DNA of 64,000 bases. Origin: Leucobacter weissii. GTDB lineage: Bacteria; Actinomycetota; Actinomycetes; Actinomycetales; Microbacteriaceae. The stretch covers positions 248,001 through 312,000 of the forward strand of contig NZ_JAGDYM010000005.1 in the NCBI RefSeq assembly GCF_017565745.1, given 5' to 3'. Positions 42,088 through 49,984 of the stretch are shown here, in pieces. The notes below the pieces were generated by a model, which saw nothing but the letters and a program-made list of their open reading frames with translations, did not search any database and was not told the origin of the DNA. Made by a program: the position numbers and the translations under genes. The first letter of the stretch is position 1. Each line of letters starts with the position of its first letter.

Positions 42088-43347
42088 GTGGACGAGGCAG
42101 GATCGACCGAGGAGCGCGGCGCAGCCGAGGCGAAGCTCGACCTCGCGTTCGTGGTGCTGCACACCTCGCCGCTCGACGAACCCGGCACCAAGGACGCGGG
42201 CGGGATGAACGTCGTCGTGCGCGCGCAGGCCGAGCAGCTCGCGGCGCTCGGGCATCGGGTCCGGATCATCACCAGGCGCACCCACGCCGCGCAGCAGGCG
42301 GAGCACGAATGGACGCCGGGGGTGGTCGTGCGGCATCTCGATGCCGGGCCGGCGCGGCTGCTCGCCAAGGGCGAGCACGAGGCGCTGATCGGATCCTTCG
42401 GCGCGGCCCTGCGCGAGCAGCTCGGCGAGGATCCCGCCGATCTCATCCATGCCGAGCACTGGTACTCCGGTCTCGCGGCGCTCCCCGCGGCTCGCTCGCT
42501 CGGCGTCCCCCTGGTGCAGAGCTATCACAGCATCGCGGCGGGGGACGACACGCCGCTCGAGGCGGGCGAGCGCCCCGAGGCCCCCGGCCGCCTCGCCGGG
42601 GAGCGCCGGCTCGCGCACGAGGCCGATCTCGTCGTCACCGTCAGCGAGGCGGAGAAGTCCACCGTGCTGCAGCGGCTCGGCGGTGATCCGGATCGGGTCC
42701 GCGTAGTGCCGCCCGGAGTGGACACCCGCGTGTTCCGGCCGTGCACCGAGGGCGAGCGGCAGGATCGCGCGGCCCGGATCGCGCGCGGGGGTCTGCCCGA
42801 GGTGCTCGTCGCGGGTCGCCTCCACCCGCTCAAGGGCTTCGACCTCGCCATCGCCGCGCTGGCCGAGCTGCCGGACGAGCGCCGTCCGGCGCTGCGCATC
42901 GTCGGCGACTCCCCGCCGGACGGCGACGACTATGCGAGCCTGCTGCACGATGCCGTGGCCGCGGCCGGCATGCTCGGCACCACCTCCTTCGACGGGGCGC
43001 TGCGCCGCTCCGAACTCGCGGAGCGCCTGCGCCGCGCCGCGCTCGTGCTGATCCCCTCGCACTCCGAGACGTTCGGGCTCGTCGCGCTCGAGGCCGCGGC
43101 CTCGGGGGTTCCCGTCGTCGCGCGGGCGACCGGGGGACTGTGCGAGGCGGTCGACGACGGCGCGACGGGCCTGCTCCTCGACGGCGAGGACCCGGCGGAC
43201 TGGGCCGCGGCGATCGAACGCCTGCTGGGCGATCCCGCGCTCGCCGAGCGCATGGGGCGCGAGGGGCGGCGCCGAGCCCTCGAGCGGAGCTGGCGGGTCT
43301 CGACCGACACCCTCGTCGCGGTCTACCGGGAACTGCTGCGTCGCTGA
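42088..43347 (+). CDS. MshA-like GT4 glycosyltransferase, 419 aa
   Basis: A GT-B glycosyltransferase. The N-terminal 'HTSPLDEPGTKDAGGMNVVV' is close to the donor/acceptor loop of MshA (D-inositol 3-phosphate glycosyltransferase of mycothiol synthesis), where GT-DAGGMN-YV is conserved. The second domain has 'VVPPGVDTRVFRP', 'LVAGRLHPLKGFDLAI' and the E-x7-E motif in 'SHSETFGLVALEAAASG'. Mycothiol synthesis is likely but a related sugar transfer cannot be excluded because the other msh genes are not nearby. GTG 42088 starts the gene, divergent from the MFS transporter. Confidence 0.75.
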   Translation: MDEAGSTEERGAAEAKLDLAFVVLHTSPLDEPGTKDAGGMNVVVRAQAEQLAALGHRVRIITRRTHAAQQAEHEWTPGVVVRHLDAGPARLLAKGEHEALIGSFGAALREQLGEDPADLIHAEHWYSGLAALPAARSLGVPLVQSYHSIAAGDDTPLEAGERPEAPGRLAGERRLAHEADLVVTVSEAEKSTVLQRLGGDPDRVRVVPPGVDTRVFRPCTEGERQDRAARIARGGLPEVLVAGRLHPLKGFDLAIAALAELPDERRPALRIVGDSPPDGDDYASLLHDAVAAAGMLGTTSFDGALRRSELAERLRRAALVLIPSHSETFGLVALEAAASGVPVVARATGGLCEAVDDGATGLLLDGEDPADWAAAIERLLGDPALAERMGREGRRRALERSWRVSTDTLVAVYRELLRR

Positions 43348-43416
43348 GGATCGCTCCGCGCTCCGCGTCGCCGGGCTGCGGGAGGGAGGCTTCGGCGCGG
43401 GGCGGGGGCCCGCGCG

Positions 43417-44805
43417 TCAGCGCGTCAGCTGCACGATCTGCTCGGCCAGCTGCAGCAGCCTCGCCTCGCCGCCCGCCGGTCCGATGAGCTGCACGCCGAC
43501 CGGCAGCCCGCTCGCTCCGGCGCTCGCGGGCGCGCGGCCGAGCGGCACGGTGATCGCGGGCGCTCCCGCGACGTTGACCATCGAGGTCTGCGGCGCCCAT
43601 TCGCACTGGAGGCGGTAGTCGCCCTCGGGCCCTCTCCCGCGGAACTCGCCGATCGGGGGAGGGGGGAACGCGAGGGCGGGGGTGAGCACGGCATCGTAGG
43701 CGCCCCAATCGCGCCGGGCCTTCGCGGCGAACCCCCGCAGCGCCTCCGCAGCCTCCTCGAGCCGCTCCGGCGCGGTGATGCGCGCGCGATCGAGGAACCA
43801 GGAGGCGAGTGCGCCGAGGCGATCCTCCGCGCCGGGGGCGAGCGCGATGCGGGTCAGCGCCGAGGTCCAGACGGCGGTGAAGGCCTCGGGGTAGCCCGCG
43901 TCGTAGCGGATCCGGGCCTCCTCGACCGTGTGCCCGGCGGTGTCGAGCGCTGCCGCCGCGGCGTCGAGAGCCGCGAGCGCGTCGGCGCCGAAGCGGATCT
44001 CGACCCGTTCCTCGAAGGGCGAGGCCAGGCTGATTCCCACCCGCAGCCCGCGCAGCTCGGAGGCTCGCTCCACGCCCCGCAGTGCCGCCTCGTCGCGAGC
44101 GCCGCGGAGGGCGTCGAAGAGCAGGGCCGCGTCGGCCGGGGTGCGCGCGATCGGTCCCGAGACGCCCCATCCGGGCCCGCTCTCCGCTGCTCTCCGATCG
44201 GCCGGTACGGCGCCCCGGCCGGGCTTGAGGCCGACCAGTCCGCAGGCCGCCGCCGGGATCCGGATGGACCCGCCGGCGTCGCTCGCGATGGCCGCCGGAA
44301 TCAGGCCGAGCGCGACGGCGGCGGCGGTGCCGCCGCTGGATCCGCCCGCGGTCAGCGCGGGATCGAAGGGATTGCGCGCCGGCGGGGCGATCTCGTTCTC
44401 GCTGTAGGCGGCGATCCCGAACTCGGGCACCTGGGTCTTGCCGATCGACACCGCCCCCGCCTCGCGCACGGCCGCCGCGACGGGATCGTCGGCCGCCGCC
44501 ACGAGGTGCGGGATCGCCGCCGACCCGTGCGTCGTGACGTGGCCTCGCTGGTCGATCAGGTCCTTGTGAGCGGTCGGCAGGCCCAGCAACGGCGGCAGCG
44601 CGCGTCGCGCCTCGGGCGGGGTGTCCGAGAGGCGGGCGTCGACGGCGTCGGCCTCCGCGAGCGCGATCTCCGCGTCCGCGCTGACGAACGCGCCCGAGTC
44701 GCGGTGCTCGGAGACGAGCTCGAGCGCCCGGGCCACGAGTTCCCGGGACGAGGTCTCGCCGCGCCGCAGCGCGCGGCGCAGTTCGAGTGCCGTCCGCTGC
44801 TCCAC
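43417..44805 (-). CDS. Amidase signature family hydrolase, 462 aa
   Basis: The Ser-cisSer-Lys triad is present: Lys81 in 'TAHKDLID', the serines of 'GGSSGGTAAAVA' (154-165), and the nucleophile Ser180 in 'SDAGGSIRIPA'. The family includes amidases and GatA; GatB/GatC are not beside it, so a general amidase is more likely. GTG 44805 is chosen because the region before it to 44934 is non-conserved and overlaps the divergent znuA promoter. It is convergent with the mshA-like gene. Confidence 0.87.
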   Translation of the reverse strand: MEQRTALELRRALRRGETSSRELVARALELVSEHRDSGAFVSADAEIALAEADAVDARLSDTPPEARRALPPLLGLPTAHKDLIDQRGHVTTHGSAAIPHLVAAADDPVAAAVREAGAVSIGKTQVPEFGIAAYSENEIAPPARNPFDPALTAGGSSGGTAAAVALGLIPAAIASDAGGSIRIPAAACGLVGLKPGRGAVPADRRAAESGPGWGVSGPIARTPADAALLFDALRGARDEAALRGVERASELRGLRVGISLASPFEERVEIRFGADALAALDAAAAALDTAGHTVEEARIRYDAGYPEAFTAVWTSALTRIALAPGAEDRLGALASWFLDRARITAPERLEEAAEALRGFAAKARRDWGAYDAVLTPALAFPPPPIGEFRGRGPEGDYRLQCEWAPQTSMVNVAGAPAITVPLGRAPASAGASGLPVGVQLIGPAGGEARLLQLAEQIVQLTR

Positions 44806-44850
44806 CCCGCCAGCGTATCCGTTCGCGCGCAGGTCCGTCTCGGCGTCAGG

Positions 44851-44873
44851 TAGTATAGTGAGATTCGTTATCA
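44851..44873 (+). promoter_or_regulatory. znuA promoter with Zur box
   Basis: TGAGATTCGTTATCA (44859-44873) fits the Zur consensus TGANAATCNTTNTCA with one mismatch. TAGTAT (44851-44856) just before it is a good -10. The Zur box would cover the transcription start of the znu operon, so zinc-loaded Zur should repress it. The zur gene is in the same operon. Confidence 0.75.
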
Positions 44874-44906
44874 ACGATGTGCGCTCGCGCACCGGAAGGA
44901 CCTCAC

Positions 44907-46010
44907 GTGCACACTCGACTCTCGGCCCTCGCACTCGCCGCCGCGGGGGCGCTCGCGCTCGCGGGCTGCTCCGGGGCGGCCGACCCCGGCGAGGAGCCGG
45001 CGCCCTCGCTGAACGTCGTCGCGACGACCACGCAGCTCGTCGACTTCGCCGGCGAGGTCGGCGGAGACGACATCGAGCTCACGGGCCTGCTCGCCCCCGG
45101 CGGCTCGGCGCACCACTTCGATCCGAGCCCGGCCGATCTGCTCGCGCTCGGAGAGGCGGACGTGCTCATCGTCAACGGCGCGGGCCTCGAGACCTTCGTG
45201 GACGACGCCGTCGAGTCGTCGGGCTTCGACGGGCTCGTGATCGACGCGAGCGACGGCGTCGATCTCGACGAGGCCCGCGAGATCACTCTCGAGGGCGAGG
45301 ACGAGGACCACGACCACGAGGATCACGCGGAGGACGAGGACCACGCCGAGGGCGAGGACCACGATCACGCGGACGAGGATCACGCGGAAGAGGCGGACGA
45401 GCACGCCGAGGACGAGCACGACCACGATCACGGCGACCTCAACCCCCACCTGTGGAGCTCGCCCCGCCTGGCCCAGGGCATGGTCGGCGAGATCGCGCGC
45501 GGGCTCTCCGAGGCGGAGCCGGATCGCGCGAGCGACTTCGCGCAGCGGGCCGAGGAGTATCAGGCGAAGCTGGGGCTGCTCGACGAGTGGGCCGCGGCGC
45601 AGTTCGAGCGGGTCCCCGAAGCGGATCGCGTGCTCGTGAGCGGTCACGACTCGATGCGCTACTTCCTGCACGACTACGACATCGAGTTCGCCGGATCGAT
45701 CCTCCCCAGCTTCGAGGACAACGCCGAGCCCAGCGCGGCCGAGATCGACGAACTGGTCCACGAGATCGAGGAGCACGGCGTCAAGGCGATCTTCGTCGAA
45801 TCGTCGATCAGCCCGAAGCTCGCGGAGACCGTGGCGAAGGAGGCCGGCGTCCGGGTGGTCGACGCCGAGACGCTCTTCGTCGACTCCCTGGGCGCGGAGG
45901 GGAGCGGCGCCGAGACCTATATCGCGGCGACGGTGCACAACACGAGGGTTATTCTTGAAGCCTGGGGGGTGACCCCCGACCCCGTGCCCGCCGAATTGGA
46001 GAGCGTGTGA
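44907..46010 (+). CDS. znuA: Zinc ABC transporter substrate-binding lipoprotein (ZnuA/AdcA type), 367 aa
   Basis: A cluster A-I metal receptor. The signal peptide ends in lipobox 'LAGC' with Cys21. A long acidic His loop (about 129-176) has 11 histidines, typical of zinc rather than manganese receptors. Metal ligands are expected at 'AHHFDP' (His69/70), 'NPHLW' (His181), 'SGHDSM' and a late Asp/Glu. The start is GTG 44907 after GGAAGGA. The stop overlaps the ATPase gene start (GTGA). Confidence 0.92.
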   Translation: MHTRLSALALAAAGALALAGCSGAADPGEEPAPSLNVVATTTQLVDFAGEVGGDDIELTGLLAPGGSAHHFDPSPADLLALGEADVLIVNGAGLETFVDDAVESSGFDGLVIDASDGVDLDEAREITLEGEDEDHDHEDHAEDEDHAEGEDHDHADEDHAEEADEHAEDEHDHDHGDLNPHLWSSPRLAQGMVGEIARGLSEAEPDRASDFAQRAEEYQAKLGLLDEWAAAQFERVPEADRVLVSGHDSMRYFLHDYDIEFAGSILPSFEDNAEPSAAEIDELVHEIEEHGVKAIFVESSISPKLAETVAKEAGVRVVDAETLFVDSLGAEGSGAETYIAATVHNTRVILEAWGVTPDPVPAELESV

Positions 46011-46858
46011 CCCCAGCCCGTCCTGCCGTCAGCCTGCGCGGGGCCGCGTTCGGCTACGCCGGCCGCACGCGCGTCGCGGGTCTGACCCTCGACATCGAGG
46101 CGGGCAGCGCGGTGGCGCTGATCGGGCCGAACGGCTCGGGGAAGTCCACGCTGCTGCGCGGCCTCCTCGGCCTCGCCGATCTCACCGCCGGCTCCGTCGA
46201 GGTGCTCGGCGGCGATCCCGCGCGCGCTCGCCGCCGCACCGGCTCCCTCCCCCAGTCCGATTCCCGCGACGTCGACCTGCCGCTCTCCCTGCGGCAGGTC
46301 GTGGCGATGGGACTCTACCGGGAGCTCGGCCCATTCGCGCCGTTCGGACGATCGGGTCGCGCGCGGGTGCGCTCGGCGATCGAACGGGTCGGACTCGCGG
46401 AGCGTTCGGGAACGCGTTTCGGCGAGCTCTCGGGCGGGCAGCAGCAGCGCGGGATCCTCGCCCGGGCGCTCGTCGCCGATCCCGAGCTGCTCCTGCTCGA
46501 CGAGCCCTTCAACGGGCTCGACCGGGAGAACCGCGACGCCCTCCTCGAGCTGGTCCGCGAGCTGAGCGGCGAGGGCCGGACGATCGTGGTGAGCACCCAC
46601 GACCTGGAGATCGCCCAGCGGGCCTGCACCCACGTCCTGCTCCTCGCCTCGGGGCACGCCGAGGACGGCGCCGAGGGCGCCGGGGGCCGGAACGCCGAGC
46701 ACGCCGAGGTGGAGCGCTTCGGGCACCCGACGAGCTTCGGCCCGGTCGATCGGGCGCTGACGCTCGAGGCGGTGGAGCACGCCTTCCAGGACACGACGGT
46801 CGAGCTCGACGAGCACACCGTCACCACCGCGAGCTGCGCGCCGGGCGAGGCGGAGTAG
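46007..46858 (+). CDS. znuC: Zinc ABC transporter ATPase (ZnuC type), 283 aa
   Basis: An ABC ATPase with Walker A 'GPNGSGKST', signature 'LSGGQQQRGILA', Walker B 'LLLLDEPFNGLD' and H-loop 'VVSTHDLE'. 'LPQSDSRDVDLPLSLRQVV' is the usual Q-loop region of the metal subclass. The C-terminal ~65 residues extend past the core and contain several His, as in other ZnuC proteins. Overlaps znuA by 4 bp. Confidence 0.92.
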   Translation: MTPARPAVSLRGAAFGYAGRTRVAGLTLDIEAGSAVALIGPNGSGKSTLLRGLLGLADLTAGSVEVLGGDPARARRRTGSLPQSDSRDVDLPLSLRQVVAMGLYRELGPFAPFGRSGRARVRSAIERVGLAERSGTRFGELSGGQQQRGILARALVADPELLLLDEPFNGLDRENRDALLELVRELSGEGRTIVVSTHDLEIAQRACTHVLLLASGHAEDGAEGAGGRNAEHAEVERFGHPTSFGPVDRALTLEAVEHAFQDTTVELDEHTVTTASCAPGEAE

Positions 46859-46866
46859 CCCGAGCC

Positions 46867-47748
46867 GTGGATGCGACGCTGCTCGAGGTCTTCTCCCTGC
46901 CGTTCATGGGGCGGGCACTGGCGACGCTCGCCGTGCTCGCCGTGGCCGCGGGCGTCGTCGGCATCGGCATCAGCTTCCGGGAGCTCGAGTTCGTGAGCGA
47001 CGCGCTCGTGCACGCGGTGTTCCCGGGCCTGGTGATCGGGGCCGCACTGGGCGGCGCCGCAGGCGTGCTGCCCGGGGCCGCGGTGGCCGCGCTCGCGGCG
47101 GCCGGCCTGTTCACGGCGCTCGACCGGGGCCGCGGCGGGCCCGGGGGCGATGCGACGATCGCCGTCGTGCTCACCGGCCTGTTCAGCCTCGGAGTGGTCC
47201 TCGTATCGCGTCAGGACGGCTATGTCTCCGAGATGCAGGGGATGCTCTTCGGGCACCTCCTCACCGTCACCGAGGCCCAGTTCTGGCAGATCGTGGCCGT
47301 GTCGGCGATCGCGGCGATCCTCATGCTCGCCACGCTGCGCGCTCAGCTCTTCCGCGCCTTCGACCCGGCAGGGTTCGAGGCGGCGGGCTTCCGCCCGCGC
47401 GCGGCGGACCTCGTCCTCACGATCGCGATCGCGCTGCTCGTGGTCGCGGGGGCCCAGGCGCTCGGCGTGCTGATGGTGCTGGCGCTGCTGACGGTGCCGA
47501 TGGCCGTGGCGCGTCTGGTCACGCGGCGCCTCGGTCTCCTCGTCCCCGTCGCGATCGCGGTGCCGCTGCTCAGCGGCGCGCTGGGCCTGTGGTGGTCCTT
47601 CGAGTGGTCCGTCGGATCCGGGGCCTCCGTTCCGCCGGGCGCCGTCGTCGTGCTGCTCCTGGTCGCGGTCTACGCGCTCGCGGTGGTCGCGCGCGTCGCC
47701 GCGCGCGCCTGGCAGCTGCGCTCGCGAGCCGGCCGGGGGCACGGATGA
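46867..47748 (+). CDS. znuB: Zinc ABC transporter permease (ZnuB type), first, 293 aa
   Basis: An ABC-3 family permease with about eight to nine helices. 'ELEFVSDALVHAVFPGLVIGAALGG' holds the family motif (SDALVHAVFPG). 'FRAFDPAGFEAAGF' is the coupling-helix region. GTG 46867 lies 8 bp after the ATPase gene. Its stop overlaps the second permease. Confidence 0.9.
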   Translation: MDATLLEVFSLPFMGRALATLAVLAVAAGVVGIGISFRELEFVSDALVHAVFPGLVIGAALGGAAGVLPGAAVAALAAAGLFTALDRGRGGPGGDATIAVVLTGLFSLGVVLVSRQDGYVSEMQGMLFGHLLTVTEAQFWQIVAVSAIAAILMLATLRAQLFRAFDPAGFEAAGFRPRAADLVLTIAIALLVVAGAQALGVLMVLALLTVPMAVARLVTRRLGLLVPVAIAVPLLSGALGLWWSFEWSVGSGASVPPGAVVVLLLVAVYALAVVARVAARAWQLRSRAGRGHG

Positions 47749-48563
47749 GCTACTTCGCGCTCGCCGCGCTCGAACTGGTGCTGCTGGGGCTGCTCAGCGG
47801 GGTGGTCGGCACGCTGATCGTGCTGCGGCGCCGGTCGTTCTTCGCGGTCGCGCTGAGCCATGCGACGTTCCCGGGCGGGGTGATCTTCGCGCTCGCGGGG
47901 TGGAGCCTGCTCGTCGGGCAGGCGCTCTTCGCGGCACTGCTCGTGCTCCTGATGACCGGGCTCTCCCGAGTTCCCGGCCAGGGGCGGCAGGTGGCGAGCG
48001 GCATCGTGCTCTCCTTCGGCTTCGCGCTCGGCGCGCTGCTCGCCGGCCTCAACCCCGGACTGGGCGTGCCCGTCGAGGCGCTGCTCGTGGGCTCGCCGCT
48101 GTCGGTGACGACCGGCGACGTCGCGGCGACGGCCGCGGTGCTCCTCCTCTCCCTCGTGGCGAGCGGTCTCGCCGGCCGCCGCATCCTCCTGCACACCTTC
48201 GACCCGGCCGGCTACGCCGCGATGGGTTTCCGGGCCTGGCCGGTCGAGCTGCTCGTCACCGCGATGATCGCGGCCGGGGTGGTGGTGGCCATGCCCGCCG
48301 TGGGCGCGATCCTCGGCGTCGCGGTGCTGATCGCTCCCGCCGCTGCCGCGCGGCTCATCGCGCCGCGCATCGAGTGGATCCCGCCGCTCGCGGCCGTCCT
48401 CGGCGTCCTCGCGGGGCTGCTCGGCCTCTGGGCCTCGCGCGCCTGGGACGTGGCCGCCGGGGGATCCGTCGGCCTGGCGATGACGGCGATGTTCGTGCTC
48501 GTGCTGCTGGTCGGGGCCCTGGGCCCCGACTCCCGTCGCAAGAAGGCGCGGATGGGGGCGTGA
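47745..48563 (+). CDS. Zinc ABC transporter permease (ZnuB type), second, 272 aa
   Basis: A second ABC-3 permease with its own 'SFFAVALSHATFPGGV' and 'LLHTFDPAGYAAMGFRAWP' motifs. ATG 47745 overlaps the previous stop (ATGA). Two unequal permease genes point to a heterodimeric channel. Longer frames upstream are read-through of the same frame inside the first permease gene. Confidence 0.9.
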   Translation: MSYFALAALELVLLGLLSGVVGTLIVLRRRSFFAVALSHATFPGGVIFALAGWSLLVGQALFAALLVLLMTGLSRVPGQGRQVASGIVLSFGFALGALLAGLNPGLGVPVEALLVGSPLSVTTGDVAATAAVLLLSLVASGLAGRRILLHTFDPAGYAAMGFRAWPVELLVTAMIAAGVVVAMPAVGAILGVAVLIAPAAAARLIAPRIEWIPPLAAVLGVLAGLLGLWASRAWDVAAGGSVGLAMTAMFVLVLLVGALGPDSRRKKARMGA

Positions 48564-48664
48564 ATCGTGCCGAAGCCCCCGCTCGCGCCTCATTGCCGAC
48601 GGCCAGGGTAGCCTGAGAGGATATCCGGAAGATCGGGCAGGAGCGAGCGAGAGGGGTGGCGAGG

Positions 48665-49072
48665 ATGAGCACCACCACCGGGCCCAAGCGGAACACCAGG
48701 CAGCGGGCGGAGGTCCGCGCCGCCCTGGACGAGGCCGGCGGCTTCGTGAGCGCGCAGCGATTGCACGAGACGCTCCGCGCGCAGGGGTCGACCGTGGGCC
48801 TCGCCACCGTGTACCGCTCGCTCGCGGCGCTCGCCGAGACGGGTGAGGCCGATTCGCTGCAGTCGCCGGAGGGCGAGAACCTGTTCCGCTCCTGCGTGAC
48901 CTCCCACCACCACCACCACCTGATCTGCCGGCGGTGCGGCGCGGCGCGGGAGCTGGAGGCGCGAGTGGTGGAGGAGTGGGCGGCGAGGGTGGGCGCCGAG
49001 CACGGCTACTCGGAGATCAGCCACGTCGTCGACCTGTTCGGCCTCTGCCCGGAGTGCCAGGCCCGGGGCTGA
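48665..49072 (+). CDS. zur: Fur-family zinc regulator Zur, 135 aa
   Basis: A Fur protein with the winged helix 'RNTRQRAEVRAALDEAGGFV' to 'STVGLATVYRSLAALAETGE' and metal sites 'HHHHHLICRRCG' and 'LCPECQARG' (two CxxC pairs). Its place at the end of the znu operon and the Zur box before znuA identify zinc as the signal. ATG 48665 is preferred; GTG 48656 is in frame and lies closer to GAGAGG. It is 102 bp after the second permease and may also have its own promoter. Confidence 0.9.
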   Translation: MSTTTGPKRNTRQRAEVRAALDEAGGFVSAQRLHETLRAQGSTVGLATVYRSLAALAETGEADSLQSPEGENLFRSCVTSHHHHHLICRRCGAARELEARVVEEWAARVGAEHGYSEISHVVDLFGLCPECQARG

Positions 49073-49113
49073 GCGGCCTCGCCGCGGGGCGCTGAGCCGA
49101 GGCGGCCCGAGTC

Positions 49114-49893
49114 TCAGCCGCGGGGCTCGATCCACTCCCAGCGAGGGTGCTTCGCGGTGCGTCCGTCCCCGCTCGAACGGCCCGTCAGACGGCGGCCGAG
49201 CCAGGGCAGCACGTGCTCGCGCGCATAGCGCAGCTGCTCCGACCGGGTGGGCGCCGGTCGCGGATCCGCGTCGATCGACCAGTCGGCCGGGGCGGGGCGC
49301 CCGAGCGAGCGCAGCACGTTCCAGGCGACGCGATGGTGTCCGACGGGCCCCAGGTGCAGGCGATCCTCGGACCAGTACTCGCGCCGACGGAGCACGGGGT
49401 CGTTCCAGTTGTCGCAGAAGCGGACGCCGAGCCTCTCGGTGAGCGCTCCAGCCGCGGCGGTGAGCGCGTCCCCCTTCGCCCGCACCCGTGCGCCGCGGGG
49501 CAGGCCCGCCGTCGGGTCGGCTCCCGCGAGCAGTATCGGCTCCGTGCCGGCGTCGAGCACGCGGCGCAGCACGCTCTCGGTCCGGGCGACGATCGAGGGG
49601 ATGTCGGTGCCCGGCCGGAGCATGTCGTTGCCGCCGCCGTTGAAGCTGAGCAGGGTCGGCTCCAGCGCGAGCGCCGGTTCGAGCTGTTCGGCGACGATGG
49701 GTCCGAGCAGGCGGCCGCGGATGGCGAGGTTCGCGTACTGGATCGGTTCGCCGATCGCGTCCGCCAGTCCCTGGGCGACGAGGTCCGCCCAGCCGCGCAC
49801 CGAGCCATCGGGCAGCTCGTCTCCGACGCCCTCGGTGAAGCTGTCGCCGATCGCGACGTAGCGGATCGCCGCCCGCGTCTGCTCGTTCGCCAC
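49114..49893 (-). CDS. SGNH/GDSL-family hydrolase, 259 aa
   Basis: An esterase/lipase of the SGNH class: block I 'AIGDSFTEGVGDE' with nucleophile Ser18, the Gly block near 'NLAIRGRLLG', block III 'NGGGNDML' and block V 'DRLHLGPVGHH' with Asp and His. No signal peptide is seen, so it is probably cytoplasmic. Substrate not predictable. Convergent with zur and divergent from the metalloprotease. Confidence 0.88.
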   Translation of the reverse strand: MANEQTRAAIRYVAIGDSFTEGVGDELPDGSVRGWADLVAQGLADAIGEPIQYANLAIRGRLLGPIVAEQLEPALALEPTLLSFNGGGNDMLRPGTDIPSIVARTESVLRRVLDAGTEPILLAGADPTAGLPRGARVRAKGDALTAAAGALTERLGVRFCDNWNDPVLRRREYWSEDRLHLGPVGHHRVAWNVLRSLGRPAPADWSIDADPRPAPTRSEQLRYAREHVLPWLGRRLTGRSSGDGRTAKHPRWEWIEPRG

Positions 49894-49970
49894 CCGTTCA
49901 GCTTAGAGGTCGCGCGGGGCACATCGCTGCGATGTCCGGTCCGGACCTGTCCGCCGGCCCTCGAATCCGC

Positions 49971-49984
49971 TACAGTGACGAGCG
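49971..49984 (+). promoter_or_regulatory. -10 box and leaderless start of the metalloprotease gene
   Basis: TACAGT (49971-49976) fits the actinobacterial -10. The start GTG at 49984 lies 7 bp after it, the usual distance to the first transcribed base, so the mRNA is probably leaderless. No ribosome site is seen. A second in-frame GTG at 49975 falls inside the -10 and is therefore unlikely. Confidence 0.55.

Noticed and set aside
43417..44805. GatA subunit of the tRNA amidotransferase
   Set aside because: It has the same amidase signature, but no gatB or gatC is adjacent and it is a single gene between unrelated units.
45290..45440. Tandem DNA repeat or CRISPR-like array in znuA
   Set aside because: The repeated GACCACG/GATCACG pattern simply encodes the His/Asp/Glu-rich zinc loop of the receptor.
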